Shown here: piece by piece, positions 22,758 through 32,468 of the stretch
How the letters are laid out: each line of letters starts with the position of its first letter
How positions within the stretch are numbered: position 1 is the first letter of the stretch
Assembly: GCA_020465985.1 (NCBI GenBank)
Contig: JAANYP010003850.1
Location: 1,736,001 to 1,800,000 of the forward strand
DNA length: 64,000 nt
Direction: 5' to 3'
Source: Centrapalus pauciflorus
Taxonomy: Eukaryota > Streptophyta > Magnoliopsida > Asterales > Asteraceae
The notes under the pieces: model-generated
The model's input: only the letters and a program-made list of their open reading frames with translations
What the model was told of the DNA's origin: nothing
The model's database searches: none
Made by a program: the position numbers and the translations under genes

Positions 22758-23242
22758 AGGTGTTGTTTGTTTTTTAAGAAATTATATGCCTAAAGTCTTT
22801 TTCATGTCTGTAGATGTCTACATTTTGAAGAGATGATTTAAAAATCTTTGATTTGTAGAATAAGTTTGTTTATTTAATGAATCAAATAAATGTCTTATTA
22901 TGTTCAGTTTTAATATTATTTTTTATTTAAACTATTAAACTATTATATTTATATGTAAAAATCATTGAAATGAAACAATAATATAATTTAATTTCAAAAG
23001 ACATGATAATACTATATTTAATTCAAAGTGATAAATTTCATTTCATAAAACAAAATTAATTCATGGTACAACACTTTTTGAAAGATGAGAAGAAGATTCT
23101 AACAAAAGTTAATAAAGTACTTTTCTATCTCTTTATCTCTTTACGAAAACAAACAGTATTCAATTGATTTTATCTTCCCACGTCTTTAATCCTACAGACA
23201 AAAATAGAATAAAGTAGTCTTTATAAAAAACAAACAAGGCCT
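22758..23242. mobile_element. MITE with AGG..TTGTTTGTT termini
   Basis: Left end AGGTGTTGTTTGTTTTTTA and inverted right end AGGCCTTGTTTGTTTTTTATA match closely, and AAGTCT(T) followed by TGTCTGTAG-like words recur in both halves. No target duplication is clear. The right end was apparently hit by the adjacent TAA-flanked element at 23245. A homologous left end appears at the window edge (63966 onward). Confidence 0.6.
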
Positions 23243-23244
23243 AA

Positions 23245-24193
23245 GGTGAAGTTTGGTTCGCAGAATGTTTTAAAAGGAATTGAAATCTGTTCAGGAATTT
23301 GAATCTGCAAGAAATTGGAATTGGAATCCAAATCATGTTTGGTTGACAAAAAATGAAATTGGAATCCAATTTCATAATTCGTTGGTAGGGTAGGATGGGA
23401 TGAGTGGGTAGATGTGGATAAGTCTCTAAGGTAAGAATAGGATGAGATGGATAGGGGTAGGGTGGGTGGATAGAGGTGGATAAGTTTATAAAGTAGGAAG
23501 AAGAAGAGATGGATAGGATAGGGTAGGGTGGGTGGGTGGATGAGGGATAGGTGGGTGGGTATGGGTAGGTATGGTGGGTAGTAGGTAAGAGTATGTTGGA
23601 TAGCGTAGGTAAGGTACGTGGGTCGGGTGGGGTGGGCAATGTATGATGGATGAGGGATGGGTAGGTGGGTAGGGGTAGGTATGATGGGTAGTATGTAAGA
23701 GTAGGTCGGATAACATAGGTAGGGTCGGGGTAGGTGGGTTAGAGGTGGGTGGGATGAGGTAGGGTAGGATAGGATGGGGTAGGGTAGGGTGGGTGCGTAG
23801 GTAGGTAATAAGAGGTATGGTGGGTAGTAGGTAAGAGTAGGTTGGATAGCAAAGGTAGGGTTGGGGTAGGTGGGTTAGAGGTGGGTGAGATGGGTATGCG
23901 TCGGTGGGTCGGTAGGTAGGTAGGTAGGTAGGGTGGGTGGAGTAAGACTAAACATGGTGTAGTGTAGTGTGTTAAACGTAAGAGGTATTTTTGTAATCAA
24001 CCACTTTCTGTTTTGAAAAGGAATTAAATTCCATCTATTGTGTAAAGAAATGTTATTTTCCTTCGTTCATTAGAAAATTTCAATTTTGATGAAATCCAAT
24101 TCCTTTTTATAGTTGAACCAAACACATGAATTGACTGGAATTGGAATCCTTTCCACTCCAATTCCCTCGGATTCCAGTGAACCAAACGGCCCC
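23245..24193. mobile_element. PIF/Harbinger-type MITE enclosing a minisatellite
   Basis: TAA flanks both sides (23242-23244 and 24194-24196), the 3-bp duplication of PIF/Harbinger elements. Termini GGTGAAGTTTGGTTCGCAGAAT and inverted GGGGCCGTTTGGTTCACTGGAAT are related. Both arms contain GGAATTGGAATCC-like motifs. The centre is the G-rich minisatellite listed separately. No transposase. Confidence 0.72.
23384..23946. repeat. G-rich minisatellite inside a MITE
   Basis: About 560 bp of irregular units such as GGTAGGGTGGGTGG and GGTAGGTATGGTGGGTAGTA, including longer higher-order repeats (GGATAGC(A/G)(A/T)AGGTA...). The plus strand is almost free of C. Long minus-strand ORFs rich in Pro, Tyr, Ser and His here are artefacts. 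The same word type occurs at 5983-6160. Confidence 0.85.
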
Positions 24194-24665
24194 TAAGGCT
24201 TTTATTCTGTATTCGGATATTCATTGTCTTTGTCTTAAAATTTTTTAAGAAAATTTTTGATTTTCGGAAAGAAGTCATCAAATTAAAAAAAGAAGATTTT
24301 TACTATGAAAGATTGAAACCCATAAATAAAAAGAGAAACCTAAAACTAAAAGAAATCCACTTGTCTACTGTTTTATTTGAAAAAAAAAGGCGTATGTCAA
24401 CAATATTTTCTACTTTTGTGGGATTTTGGTTTCTTTCTCACGTGATTCATGTGAGAGTTACTTTATTTACTAACCTTATGTTTGTTTCTTTAACGATAAA
24501 GCGCAAATAAAAACATGTCAATATTTTTTGTTGTTCAAAGAAATTCATATTATATATTGTCTTGTAATTACTAACAAACTATTTAGGTACAGTTTGACTA
24601 ATATAAATTGTCACATGATATCATTATATTTAATCTTGAAAGATAATTACATATTACTATTTTTA
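24194..24665. other. AT-rich intergenic, nothing recognised
   Basis: Only short, low-complexity ORFs; no gene or bounded repeat. Confidence 0.5.
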
Positions 24666-24944
24666 GGGTTTATTACGAAAAGAACCAACACGTTTTCACG
24701 GTTTTTGCGTTTTCGTTTCTTAATGTTTTTTTTTAATTTTGTAAAATTTGACTATTAGACCCCGGTTATAATTATTAAACCGGGGTTTTAGAGACTGAAA
24801 AACCGGGTTCTATTATACATTTTTTACTAAACCAAATAGAAAAGATTAACTTGAGGACTTTTATGAAAAAACATATCATGGAGACATGGAGGGACGAAAA
24901 CGCAAAAAACGTGAAAACATGTTGATTTATTTCATAATAAACCC
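24666..24944 (+). mobile_element. MULE-type MITE, copy 1
   Basis: About 279 bp. Ends GGGTTTATTACGAAAA and inverted GGGTTTATTATGAAAT. The flanking 9 bases CTATTTTTA and TTATTTTTA agree at 8 of 9. Centre: GACCCCGGTTATAATTATTAAACCGGGG and AAAAACCGGGTTC. Homologous in inverted orientation to the element at 30931-31213. Confidence 0.78.
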
Positions 24945-25111
24945 TTATTTTTAATATAACATAAATAAAACATAAATACAATTCATTATTTCATAAATCT
25001 ATAAACATTGATAAATTAAAAAAATAAATATAACATATTATTTCTAATATCTATAAATATTAATAAATTTAGATAAAATATAAATGTATATACAAATTTA
25101 TATTATACATA

Positions 25112-25198
<87 letters not shown>

Positions 25199-25337
25199 AA
25201 AGTATATTATTTGATTATAAACTTATTGATATATATTAAAATAAATACATATTATATAAGAATTTAAATTTTTAAAAAATAAACATAATACAGTATTAAG
25301 AAAATCATATTTCATAACATTTTATATATTGTTTTGA
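24945..25337. repeat. AT-rich with long (AT)n microsatellite
   Basis: A pure AT dinucleotide tract runs from 25116 to 25191. The remainder is AT-rich with no gene. Confidence 0.85.
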
Positions 25338-25767
25338 GTTAATTACTAAAATAGCCACATATCACACCCATTTATCAAATTTTAGCCATTAAATATTCAT
25401 TTTACCAAAATAGCCACACTTTACGTTACCACATTTACGTGATAGCCACCATTTACATGATATGTACTTTTTATTCATATTTTAATGAATTACGTTACAA
25501 AAGATGTTTGGTAACGTAAATGGTTGTACTTTGCGTGACCAATTTTAAATATTTGCTCATTCACAATAAAAATGTAATCATCACTTAAAGTAAACCATTT
25601 ACGTTAACAAATACCTTTTGTAACGTAGTGCATTAAAATATGAATAAAAAGTATATATCACGTAAATATGGTAACGTAAAGTGTGGTTATTTTGGTAAAA
25701 TGAATATATAATGGCTAAAACTTGATAAATGGGTGTGATATGTGGCTATTTTAGTAATTATCCCTTA
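25338..25767. mobile_element. Fold-back MITE with long inverted arms
   Basis: The two arms (each about 190-200 bp) are inverted copies. The left GAGTTAATTACTAAAATAGCCACATATCACACCCATTTATCAA is matched by the inverted right, as are ACTTTACGTTACCA and TTTACGTTACCAAACATCTTTTGTAACGTA-like blocks further in. The whole element could form one long hairpin. No target duplication could be fixed. MULE-like by terminal style. Confidence 0.7.
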
Positions 25768-25829
25768 TTATAAAGTATATACACACATTATGTCCTACGT
25801 AAATTTAAAAGTTCAAATTATATCAATTT

Positions 25830-26770
25830 AAAAAAACACACACACACACACATATAGGGGTTCAATGGAAAACTAATATGCATCGAAAAATTTTGGCAAA
25901 TTTCCATGCATCACAAGAACCTTTGATGTATTATAAGGGATCATTAAGGGCATTTTTGGAATAGCTTAAATACATTTATTCAAATAATTAAAATACGATT
26001 ATTTCAAAATTGGCAACCCCTACAATCACTTAAATCACCAAGTTGTAAGAGATTCACATTCAAATCAATTCCATAATATTACAAAAAAAACATTAAAAAA
26101 ACTTGAATCTCCAATGGTGACCGCCGACCACCATACAACATCGATTGCCAATCGTCGTCCGACCAACGTTGACCACTGACTACCATGCAACCGCCGACCG
26201 CCGAACACTATGTATCATCAACAGCCGAACACTATGTAACATCAAGCGCCAAACACTATGCAACATCAACCGTCGAACACCATTCAACATCAACGTCAGG
26301 GAAGCCACACCACAACTTTCGGTTCACTTACTCTCGTCAAGCCCGCCAGCACCATTGTTGAGCGTCCATCATCAATCCCGTTCATTAGCACCACCATCAC
26401 CATGTTTCACTCTCTCTCGTCGAACCACACAAGAATAAACTATCATCACGTTTCCAATGCATTGTTGTTTTAAAGGTTAAATATGATGGTTTCTAATGCA
26501 TCGTCGTTTAGAAGATGTTGCTAATCGTTTTTGTTAATATGAAAATGATGATGCATCGTCGTTAAATGTTAGTGTTGTCTGAATACTGTGACATTGATTT
26601 CTTATTGAATTTTAGTGTGTTGTTATGTGTTTTTGATGCATCATCATTTTAGAATACGAAGATGGTGATTTCTGCTGTATCGTCGTTTTAGAAGATGATT
26701 TTGTTGAGATGAAGATGCTGATTTCTGATGAAGACGAAGTTTTTTGAAGATGAAATTATGATTTTTATTA
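25830..26770. mobile_element. Repeat-rich element related to the 32188-32468 MITE
   Basis: After a (CA)n tract it begins ATAGGGGTTCAATGGAAAAC...ATGCATCGAA, close to the left end of the element at 32188. It contains a minisatellite of about four 27-bp units (about 26195-26300; CCGAACACTATGTAACATCAA type) and repeated GATGCATCGTCGTTT words from 26490 to 26720. The 71- to 97-codon ORFs here come from the minisatellite. The element appears to continue beyond the MULE inserted at 26771 (GATGCATCTTCGTTTT at 27569). Confidence 0.45.
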
Positions 26771-27538
26771 GGGTTAATATTGAAAAAACCCAATCATCTT
26801 TTCTCATTTTATCGGTTAAGTCCTTAAACTTTTTTTTCAATTGTTTATATCCTTAAACAATATTTGTTTTATCTGAACCTATATAATTGAGACGGGCAAC
26901 CGGAAGAGCAGGTCAGTTCAATTTTAACACCGTTCATTTTTCCACTTGCTTCTTCTAATCCACTTCATGAGAACATTGATTTCATTCTTCATTACTTCCA
27001 AACTGTTATGGATCTAAAAAATTATATCTTGATACCAAACATTACGTAGTTCTGGATCAATCCACTTGAAATGGTTACAACCCCTTCTCTGTGATGAATC
27101 AGAGAGATTTTCATTTTCAATACCTATTTCAAATAAACAATGAGATTTACCTTAAAATTAGGACATCCATAGAATCTCCTTATCGGGTTCTCCTTTGTCC
27201 ATGAAATCATCCATTGTAAGATGGGTTGTCTACACCAGCAGATTAAGTTTCATCACTTGCATTGATCGATCTATACACGAAGTTTGATGAAGAAGACATT
27301 AAAGACCCTAACCTTGAGGAGAGTAGTTGTTTGGAGCAGAAAGAAATCGAGATGGAGAATAAAAAGCGGAGGCGTGAAGAAGATGAGTAGGTTACTGGTA
27401 TGTAACTTGATTAACCAGTCATTTATATAGGTTCAGATAAGACAAAATTTGTTTAGGGATTTAAACAGTTGAAAGAAAAGTTTAGGGACTTAAACGATAA
27501 AATAAGAAAAGTTGGTTGGGTTTTTTCGATATTAACCC
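26771..27538 (-). mobile_element. MULE carrying a GRF zinc-finger fragment (Pack-MULE)
   Basis: Perfect 9-bp duplication TTTTTATTA at 26762-26770 and 27539-27547. Inverted ends start GGGTTAATATTGAAAAAACCC and (inverted right) GGGTTAATATCGAAAAAACCC and continue for about 130 bp. They resemble the termini of the 9707-10685 element, so the two belong to related families. The interior carries a host gene piece on the minus strand (next entry). Confidence 0.9.
27035..27240 (-). pseudogene. Captured zf-GRF domain fragment
   Basis: On the minus strand, 27240-27151 reads CWCRQ...SWTKENPIRRFYGCPNF, the first half of a GRF zinc finger (CxC...TSWT--NPGRRF-GC). After a 27-base GT...AG interruption (27124-27150), 27123-27035 continues with SSQRRGCNHFKWIDPEL, the second half (C-F-W-D-E). 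GRF fingers occur in plant nucleic-acid-binding proteins and in many small transposon-associated proteins. The gap looks like an intron shrunk below usable size, and reading through it hits a stop, so the fragment is non-functional. The presence of splice-like borders suggests capture at the DNA level. The identification rests on the motif alone. Confidence 0.7.
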
Positions 27539-27547
27539 TTTTTATTA

Positions 27548-28019
27548 AGTCAAAGATCATGATTTTTGATGCATCTTCGTTTTGTAATTTTTAAAATTGG
27601 ATGTACGTACATGGTTACAAATTTAGATACTCTTGGAATCCAGAGGATGTGTTTGTGTTACCCTTTTTAACAAATATATCTTTCAAGAATTATTCTTTGT
27701 TGTTAAAACGTCTTATACAACATGTGGAATCGAAGTCTATAGATAGGATTCATAAAATAAGAACCATCCTACAATAATTTGATTAGTTGATGTATTCAAA
27801 TATAAATTATTGTCATTGTCTATGCTTTTACATTATATAAAGAAAAAGTAAGAAAATCGAAAAAGTACCTTAAAATTTCATTGGAAAGATATGTTATTTA
27901 TTCACTTTATTCATAGACCTATAATTCTATAAATATTATAAACGTGTTATAGCCAATGAGATGTCAATCAATAAGTAATATATGTAGCATATGGAAACTA
28001 TTTGCTTTTAGTATTACAA
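27548..28019. other. AT-rich intergenic, nothing further
   Basis: Apart from the possible continuation of the 25830 element at its left edge, no gene or bounded repeat was recognised. Confidence 0.45.
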
Positions 28020-28028
28020 GACAAACAA

Positions 28029-28572
28029 GGGTTAAAGCCGTAGAATAGTTGTGTACTTTTTAAAATGTATCGATATGGTACATGTACTATTTTAATTATT
28101 CATATTACACGTGTACTTTCTGAATCCTTCAAATTTGATACGTGTACTACATTTTTTCATACCAATATGATACCTTTGGTAACCGGTTACTGGCTATACC
28201 TGTTAAGAGTGAAATTTCTCTTTTTAATAATGTTCAAATTTTCATAATTGAAGCATCAAATACACTCTCTCGTACTTGTGATAACCTGATAAGAGAAATC
28301 ACACAACACAACCAACTTCAAACACCTACAGACCTCTGTAAAACTTTCCAGTGACGATCTCCACCGTCTAGATCGAAGAACTATGTGTTGCGAAGCTTCT
28401 CCTCAAATTTCACGCAGATCCAACGGTGAACAAGTTCGTACTGACGATTCTTCCACAACTGCGCAAAGCTAGACAAAATAACCGGTCATAAAAAAGTAAA
28501 GGTATCATATTAACAATATAAAACGTACACGTACAATATCGATACACTACTGCTATTGTACGGCTTTAGCCC
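28029..28572. mobile_element. Non-autonomous MULE with 9-bp target duplication
   Basis: Perfect duplication GACAAACAA at 28020-28028 and 28573-28581. Termini GGGTTAAAGCCGTAGAATAG and inverted GGGCTAAAGCCGTACAATAG, then TGTATCGATAT(G/T)GTAC(A/G)TGTAC in both arms. The interior (about 28250-28470) is GC-richer and might be captured host sequence, but no protein could be recognised. Confidence 0.88.
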
Positions 28573-28581
28573 GACAAACAA

Positions 28582-28894
28582 TGTAAAGTTTCCTTCCTCA
28601 CTATCGGGGTGCATAACTAGAACTGAACCGAAAATATTTAAATATCAGAAATATGAATTAGGATGTACTACAGGTAGGTAATTTGGTAACAAACACGATC
28701 ATAAAATATTGGAGATTGGTTTTTGTTTATGCCAAAATCAAATCGAACCTAACATCGCTAGTACCGTCTACTTGGTCTGTAATGTTGGGACTAGACTGGT
28801 TTTACACACTACTACTCGTTATCATTATCATACGGGTTGGGACCGGATAACATAAGAAATAATGTAATTGATTGTATCTGGTTTGGTAACACTT
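28582..28894. other. Intergenic, nothing recognised
   Basis: Moderately complex sequence without ORFs or clear repeats. Confidence 0.45.
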
Positions 28895-29233
28895 CTATTG
28901 AAAAGAAAAATGTGAATCTGGTTCATACTTTTCCAAATTTAAAATGATAGTTGAACAAGATTTGAATAAAAAGAGTCGTTCTGGTTGGGTTTTATTGCAC
29001 CAGAAATCAAATTTGTAGTAATTTTTGAAATGCATACATAGCTCGTTGCTGTTTAGTTCGGTCGGGTCTTTCAGTTTTGTTGATTGATAAAGAGTTTCGC
29101 CGGCCTGCCCTTGTAATGCCATATTTATTAACATCCATTGAGATGGTTGAACAAATTGAAGATAATTTGCTGAAACAGAATGCACTATCTCATCTGGATG
29201 CAAAGGTTGGTTAATGCATGCAGTAAAAGCCAT
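28895..29233 (-). CDS. Unrecognised 112-codon ORF
   Basis: An ATG-initiated frame with a balanced amino acid composition (MAFTACINQPLHPDEIVHSV at the start), unlike the AT-driven ORFs around it. I recognise no domain, signal peptide or membrane segment. It is isolated, its codon use is ordinary, and no promoter stands out. It could be an exon of a decayed or lineage-specific gene, or chance. Confidence 0.25.
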   Translation of the reverse strand: MAFTACINQPLHPDEIVHSVSANYLQFVQPSQWMLINMALQGQAGETLYQSTKLKDPTELNSNELCMHFKNYYKFDFWCNKTQPERLFLFKSCSTIILNLEKYEPDSHFSFQ

Positions 29234-29958
29234 TGACCCTCTTTACGCAAGAATCAAATCAAATAAAATATAAATAATCAAGTAGAACTGCTAATGAGGA
29301 ACTTTTGTACTTTCTTAGGTAACTTTAAAATCATAACAATATTGTTTGAGGTGCAAGTCAAGATATTCTTTCTTTAATCAATTTTAATTCCCTTTTTCCA
29401 TGAAGATGTTATAGCACTTGTCCAAATTCCATAATTGTTAAAGAAAACTTCATCCAATTTGATGGAAGATAATTAAAATAAAGGACGTGGAAATGATATG
29501 GAAGTAAATCCAAAATAGAAGCTGCAACTCAGTTTTTTGTCAATGAATTTCAGAAGTATAATTGCAGGCTTGCAACAAATCAAGATGGACATTCAGATTT
29601 TAAAGCTCTTTGGATTGATTTTAAAACAATGAGAGATATGTTATCAATACAAATAAGACAAAATAATGAAAAGAAATTGTGGAAGAAATTTTTTAATATT
29701 TTCCACATAAACTTAAGCTCCAATGTAAACCTATGGTTCAGATCTGAATTGCCTAATTTTCGTTTCAGATTTCAATATGATCGCCACAAATGCAAACTGA
29801 CAATTTAATCGGCAGATCATCAAAAAAAAAAAAAAAAAAAAAAACAGAAATGTTTAAGAAAAAAAGTTACATACATATCTATATATAAGAATGAGTTCGA
29901 TTGTGAATTCTTTTTCCACTTGAACTTGAATAGAATCTCGTGATAATCTTCGATAAAT
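29234..29958. other. Intergenic; probable SMR 3' flank
   Basis: AT-rich; contains an A-homopolymer of about 24 at 29821-29844. The part next to 29958 is the 3' flank of the minus-strand SMR gene. No other gene seen. Confidence 0.45.
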
Positions 29959-30330
29959 TTACAGAGGACTACACCTTCTCTTGTTGGTGCTCGAATTTTG
30001 ATTGATGAATTCATTACTCGACCTAAAAAACGACTCAATCTCGTCTCTCGCGACGATCTCGAAGAAGTCAAACTCAGTTATCCTTCTCTTACAGGAAGAA
30101 GCAGACGGCCTCTGTTTTTTCGGTGGAGGAGGACAGGTGACGATTTCAGGAATCCTATGTACCGGCGATGTCGGCGTTCGACACTCCTCCACTTCTAGTT
30201 CCTCCAATTGAATCGTGCATGATTCTTCAGACGTTGAATCCAGATGTGGAAGAGACTCTGGAAGCTTGATTTTCAAAGAAGTTAGCAGGAGTGCCGGGAG
30301 ATCTTGGCGTAATTCTAGATCTGTAGACAT
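29959..30330 (-). CDS. SIAMESE-related cyclin-dependent kinase inhibitor (SMR)
   Basis: An intronless 123-residue protein of the plant SIM/SMR family, nuclear inhibitors of CDK-cyclin complexes that promote exit from mitosis and endoreduplication and respond to stress. Family marks: N-terminal DLELRQDLP (residues 4-12), the conserved CRTPTSPVHRIP block at 50-61 followed by the Pro-rich PPPPKKQRP (67-75), and the C-terminal EIVARDEIESFF at 91-102, the cyclin-binding-like motif; a basic KRR near the end. Start choice: the frame stays open upstream to 30483, but a minus-strand TATA box (ACATATAAAG, about 30450-30460) falls inside that extension, so translation should begin at the downstream ATG (30330), which also aligns with the SMR N-terminus. 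The specific SMR paralogue cannot be given from sequence alone. Confidence 0.9.
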   Translation of the reverse strand: MSTDLELRQDLPALLLTSLKIKLPESLPHLDSTSEESCTIQLEELEVEECRTPTSPVHRIPEIVTCPPPPKKQRPSASSCKRRITEFDFFEIVARDEIESFFRSSNEFINQNSSTNKRRCSPL

Positions 30331-30449
30331 GATGCGGTGGTGGTAGCGGTTGTTGGTGAGAAATCGGTGGGTGATGAGGAATTTGATTAGGAAGCAAGAG
30401 AAAAGGGATATGGACAAGAAGTGGAGGGGAGATGCCTGCGCTGTGCGCT

Positions 30450-30459
30450 CTTTATATGT
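30450..30459 (-). promoter_or_regulatory. TATA box of the SMR gene
   Basis: Minus-strand ACATATAAAG lies about 120 bases before the chosen start codon, which implies a leader of roughly 90 nt. Confidence 0.55.
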
Positions 30460-30484
30460 ATAAGTTTCTAGAGAGAAAAACACA

Positions 30485-30921
30485 CATTTCCAGATATGAA
30501 TTTCTAAATTCTAGAGAAAATCAGCTGCATAAACTTGTACTTCATGCAATGCAATTTGTACGTTACTTTGTCAGAAAAGTGATAGCTGAAAGAGAGGTTT
30601 AAATAATACAGAAATCAGGTAGTTTCCTGGATTGGACAAGAATATGATAAAGGCCGTAGACTTCTTGCGACATAAGCCCCCCCTTTATTTATTTATTTTA
30701 CTTTAAGCCCCCTCAATATAAAATATGCATCATCTCACTTTCTTCAATTTTTTACTAATAACACACCTCCTTACTCACATGATTTTTGTTAATAACATGA
30801 GACCCAATAATTAAAAGTTTATAATCTACTCTCACATATTACCTAAATTGAAAAAACTGTGACAGTATGTTAACTTTTGACGCAATTAACCCTTTAATAG
30901 ATGTATAAATGAAATTCACCG
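30485..30921. other. SMR upstream region, no other gene
   Basis: AT-rich; a T-rich stretch at about 30680-30710. No gene recognised. Confidence 0.45.
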
Positions 30922-30930
30922 TTTACTAGA

Positions 30931-31213
30931 GGGTTTATTATGAAAAAAACACATGTTTTCATGTTTCTGTGTTTTCGTCCCCCATGTTATTTTTTTTCCA
31001 TAAAAGTTATCAAGTTAATTTTTTTGCTTTTAGTTTAGTGAAATTTGGATGATAGAACCCGGTTTTTCGGTTTTTTAAAAACCGGTTCACTAATTATAAC
31101 CGGGGTCTAATGTCCAATTTTCACAAAACCAAAAAGGAAAAAATTAACTTGAGGACTTTTACGAAAAAAAATAACATGAAGTGACAAAAACGGAAAAAAA
31201 TTGTAATAAACCC
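30931..31213 (-). mobile_element. MULE-type MITE, copy 2
   Basis: About 283 bp. Same family as 24666-24944 but inverted: it reads GATAGAACCCGGTTTTTCGG...AACCGGGGTC where copy 1 has the complement. Ends GGGTTTATTATGAAAAAA and inverted GGGTTTATTACAA. Flanking 9-mers TTTACTAGA (30922-30930) and TTTACCAGA (31214-31222) differ at one base, an aged 9-bp duplication. Confidence 0.8.
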
Positions 31214-31222
31214 TTTACCAGA

Positions 31223-32101
31223 CACAACGTTACAATCATGCCGTCACAATTCTTAAAGATATTCATGTTTATGTCTTGAAATATGTATATTTTTTGAAAT
31301 TACTAAAATTTATATAAATGAAGCTAGAATTGTTTCGAAACTCCAAACATAAAATAAAGCGATACAAATAAAAAAATGATACGGTCTCATTAAATGTTTA
31401 TTTGATAGAAGATTTTTAATTTAATTACGGGTTATTTATTGGCTTAACTAAGCATTTCAATTAATATGACATTAAATTGAGTTCTATTTTCATAATATAC
31501 GTTAATTATTTCTATTAGTTTTGTCTCAATAATAAGGTTACTATATATCAAGTTTTGTTTCTATTTCTTTTATGCTAGTCACATTAAATTTATCAATTCG
31601 TACTGGTTTTTAATGTACATTTTTGCATGTGAATTATTCATTATTATATAAGTATGAATTAGAGAAAAATGTTTTTTTAAACATAAGTGATAAGTGACTG
31701 AAAAGCTCATTACAATACTTATTAAATGCGTTAATGTTGAGTACTTAATTATTAAGTCTGTTTTTATGCAGATATTTATTGAGAGGTGGTCGTTTAGATG
31801 GTGTCTCACTGATAGATTTATTTGTGGTGGACCGTATGACTGATTTTTGTTTCCAGACATGAGCCTTTGAGTCTTTCTCTTAAAGCCTGGGTTGATCTTT
31901 TTGTGTGCTTTATTGATTTGTATTCTTTTGGTTTGATATAAGTTTCAATTTCAAAAAAAAAAAAGTTTTATGTTGAACATGTATTAAAACTTTTAATTCA
32001 TAAAACTATAGTTTCTTTTTCATAACACGTATAAGCACGAAAAAATCAAATTCATAAACCTATAATCTGACTTAAAAGAATCTAATACATAGACTTACTG
32101 T
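31223..32101. other. Intergenic with possible LINE tail
   Basis: AT-rich. At about 31860-31965, TTTGTGTGCTTTATTGATTTG...GGTTTGATATAAGTTTC leads into an A-run, the look of a plant LINE 3' end. No coding part is recognisable, so the identification is weak. Confidence 0.3.
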
Positions 32102-32102
32102 T

Positions 32103-32103
<1 letters not shown>

Positions 32104-32188
<85 letters not shown>
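32104..32188. repeat. (CA)n(TA)n microsatellite
   Basis: A short CA tract passes directly into a pure TA tract that ends at the left border of the 32188 element. Confidence 0.95.
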
Positions 32189-32190
<2 letters not shown>

Positions 32191-32465
32191 GAGGTGGGTT
32201 CAACGGAGAACCTCCATGCATCGAAGAACCTTGAAGAACCTCCATGCACCACCACAAATGCATCACAATTCCCCCGTAATGCATCATTATTTCCACGTGA
32301 TGCATCAAATTCTCACGTGATGCATCGATTTCTACATTATTTCCACATGATGCATCAAATTCCCGAGTGATGCATCAATTTCTACGTGATGCATTTTAGT
32401 TTTTCTAGCGATGCATTGTGGTTCTCCAAGGTTCTTCGATGCATAAAGTTCTCCATTGAACCCAC

Positions 32466-32468
<3 letters not shown>
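32188..32468. mobile_element. Micron-like MITE embedded in a (TA)n microsatellite
   Basis: A unit of about 280 bp sits between two (TA)n tracts (32114-32187 and 32469-32510). Ends are inverted: TAGAGGTGGGTTCAACGGAGAAC and inverted right TAGGGGTGGGTTCAATGGAGAAC. Inside are about eight copies of TGATGCATC-type words, several as ACGTGATGCATCAA(A)TT at a 24-26 bp step, and GGTTCTTCGATGCAT at both ends. Insertion into (TA)n matches the behaviour described for rice Micron MITEs; membership is inference. Confidence 0.7.

Noticed and set aside
23241..23716. Long Pro/Tyr/His/Ser-rich minus-strand ORFs resembling extensins
   Set aside because: They translate the complement of the GGTAGGGTGGG minisatellite inside a MITE; no signal peptide and no independent start context. 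The same holds for the ORF at 5943-6170.
26145..26473. Overlapping ORFs with RTLCNI-type repeats
   Set aside because: Produced by a 27-bp minisatellite; the frame is not constrained.
29998..30211. Plus-strand ORFs over the SMR gene
   Set aside because: Antisense shadows; the minus-strand frame has the family motifs.
32102..32308. 68-codon ORF with a long Tyr/Ile run
   Set aside because: Read through the (TA)n tract; the same explanation applies to 61814-62074.
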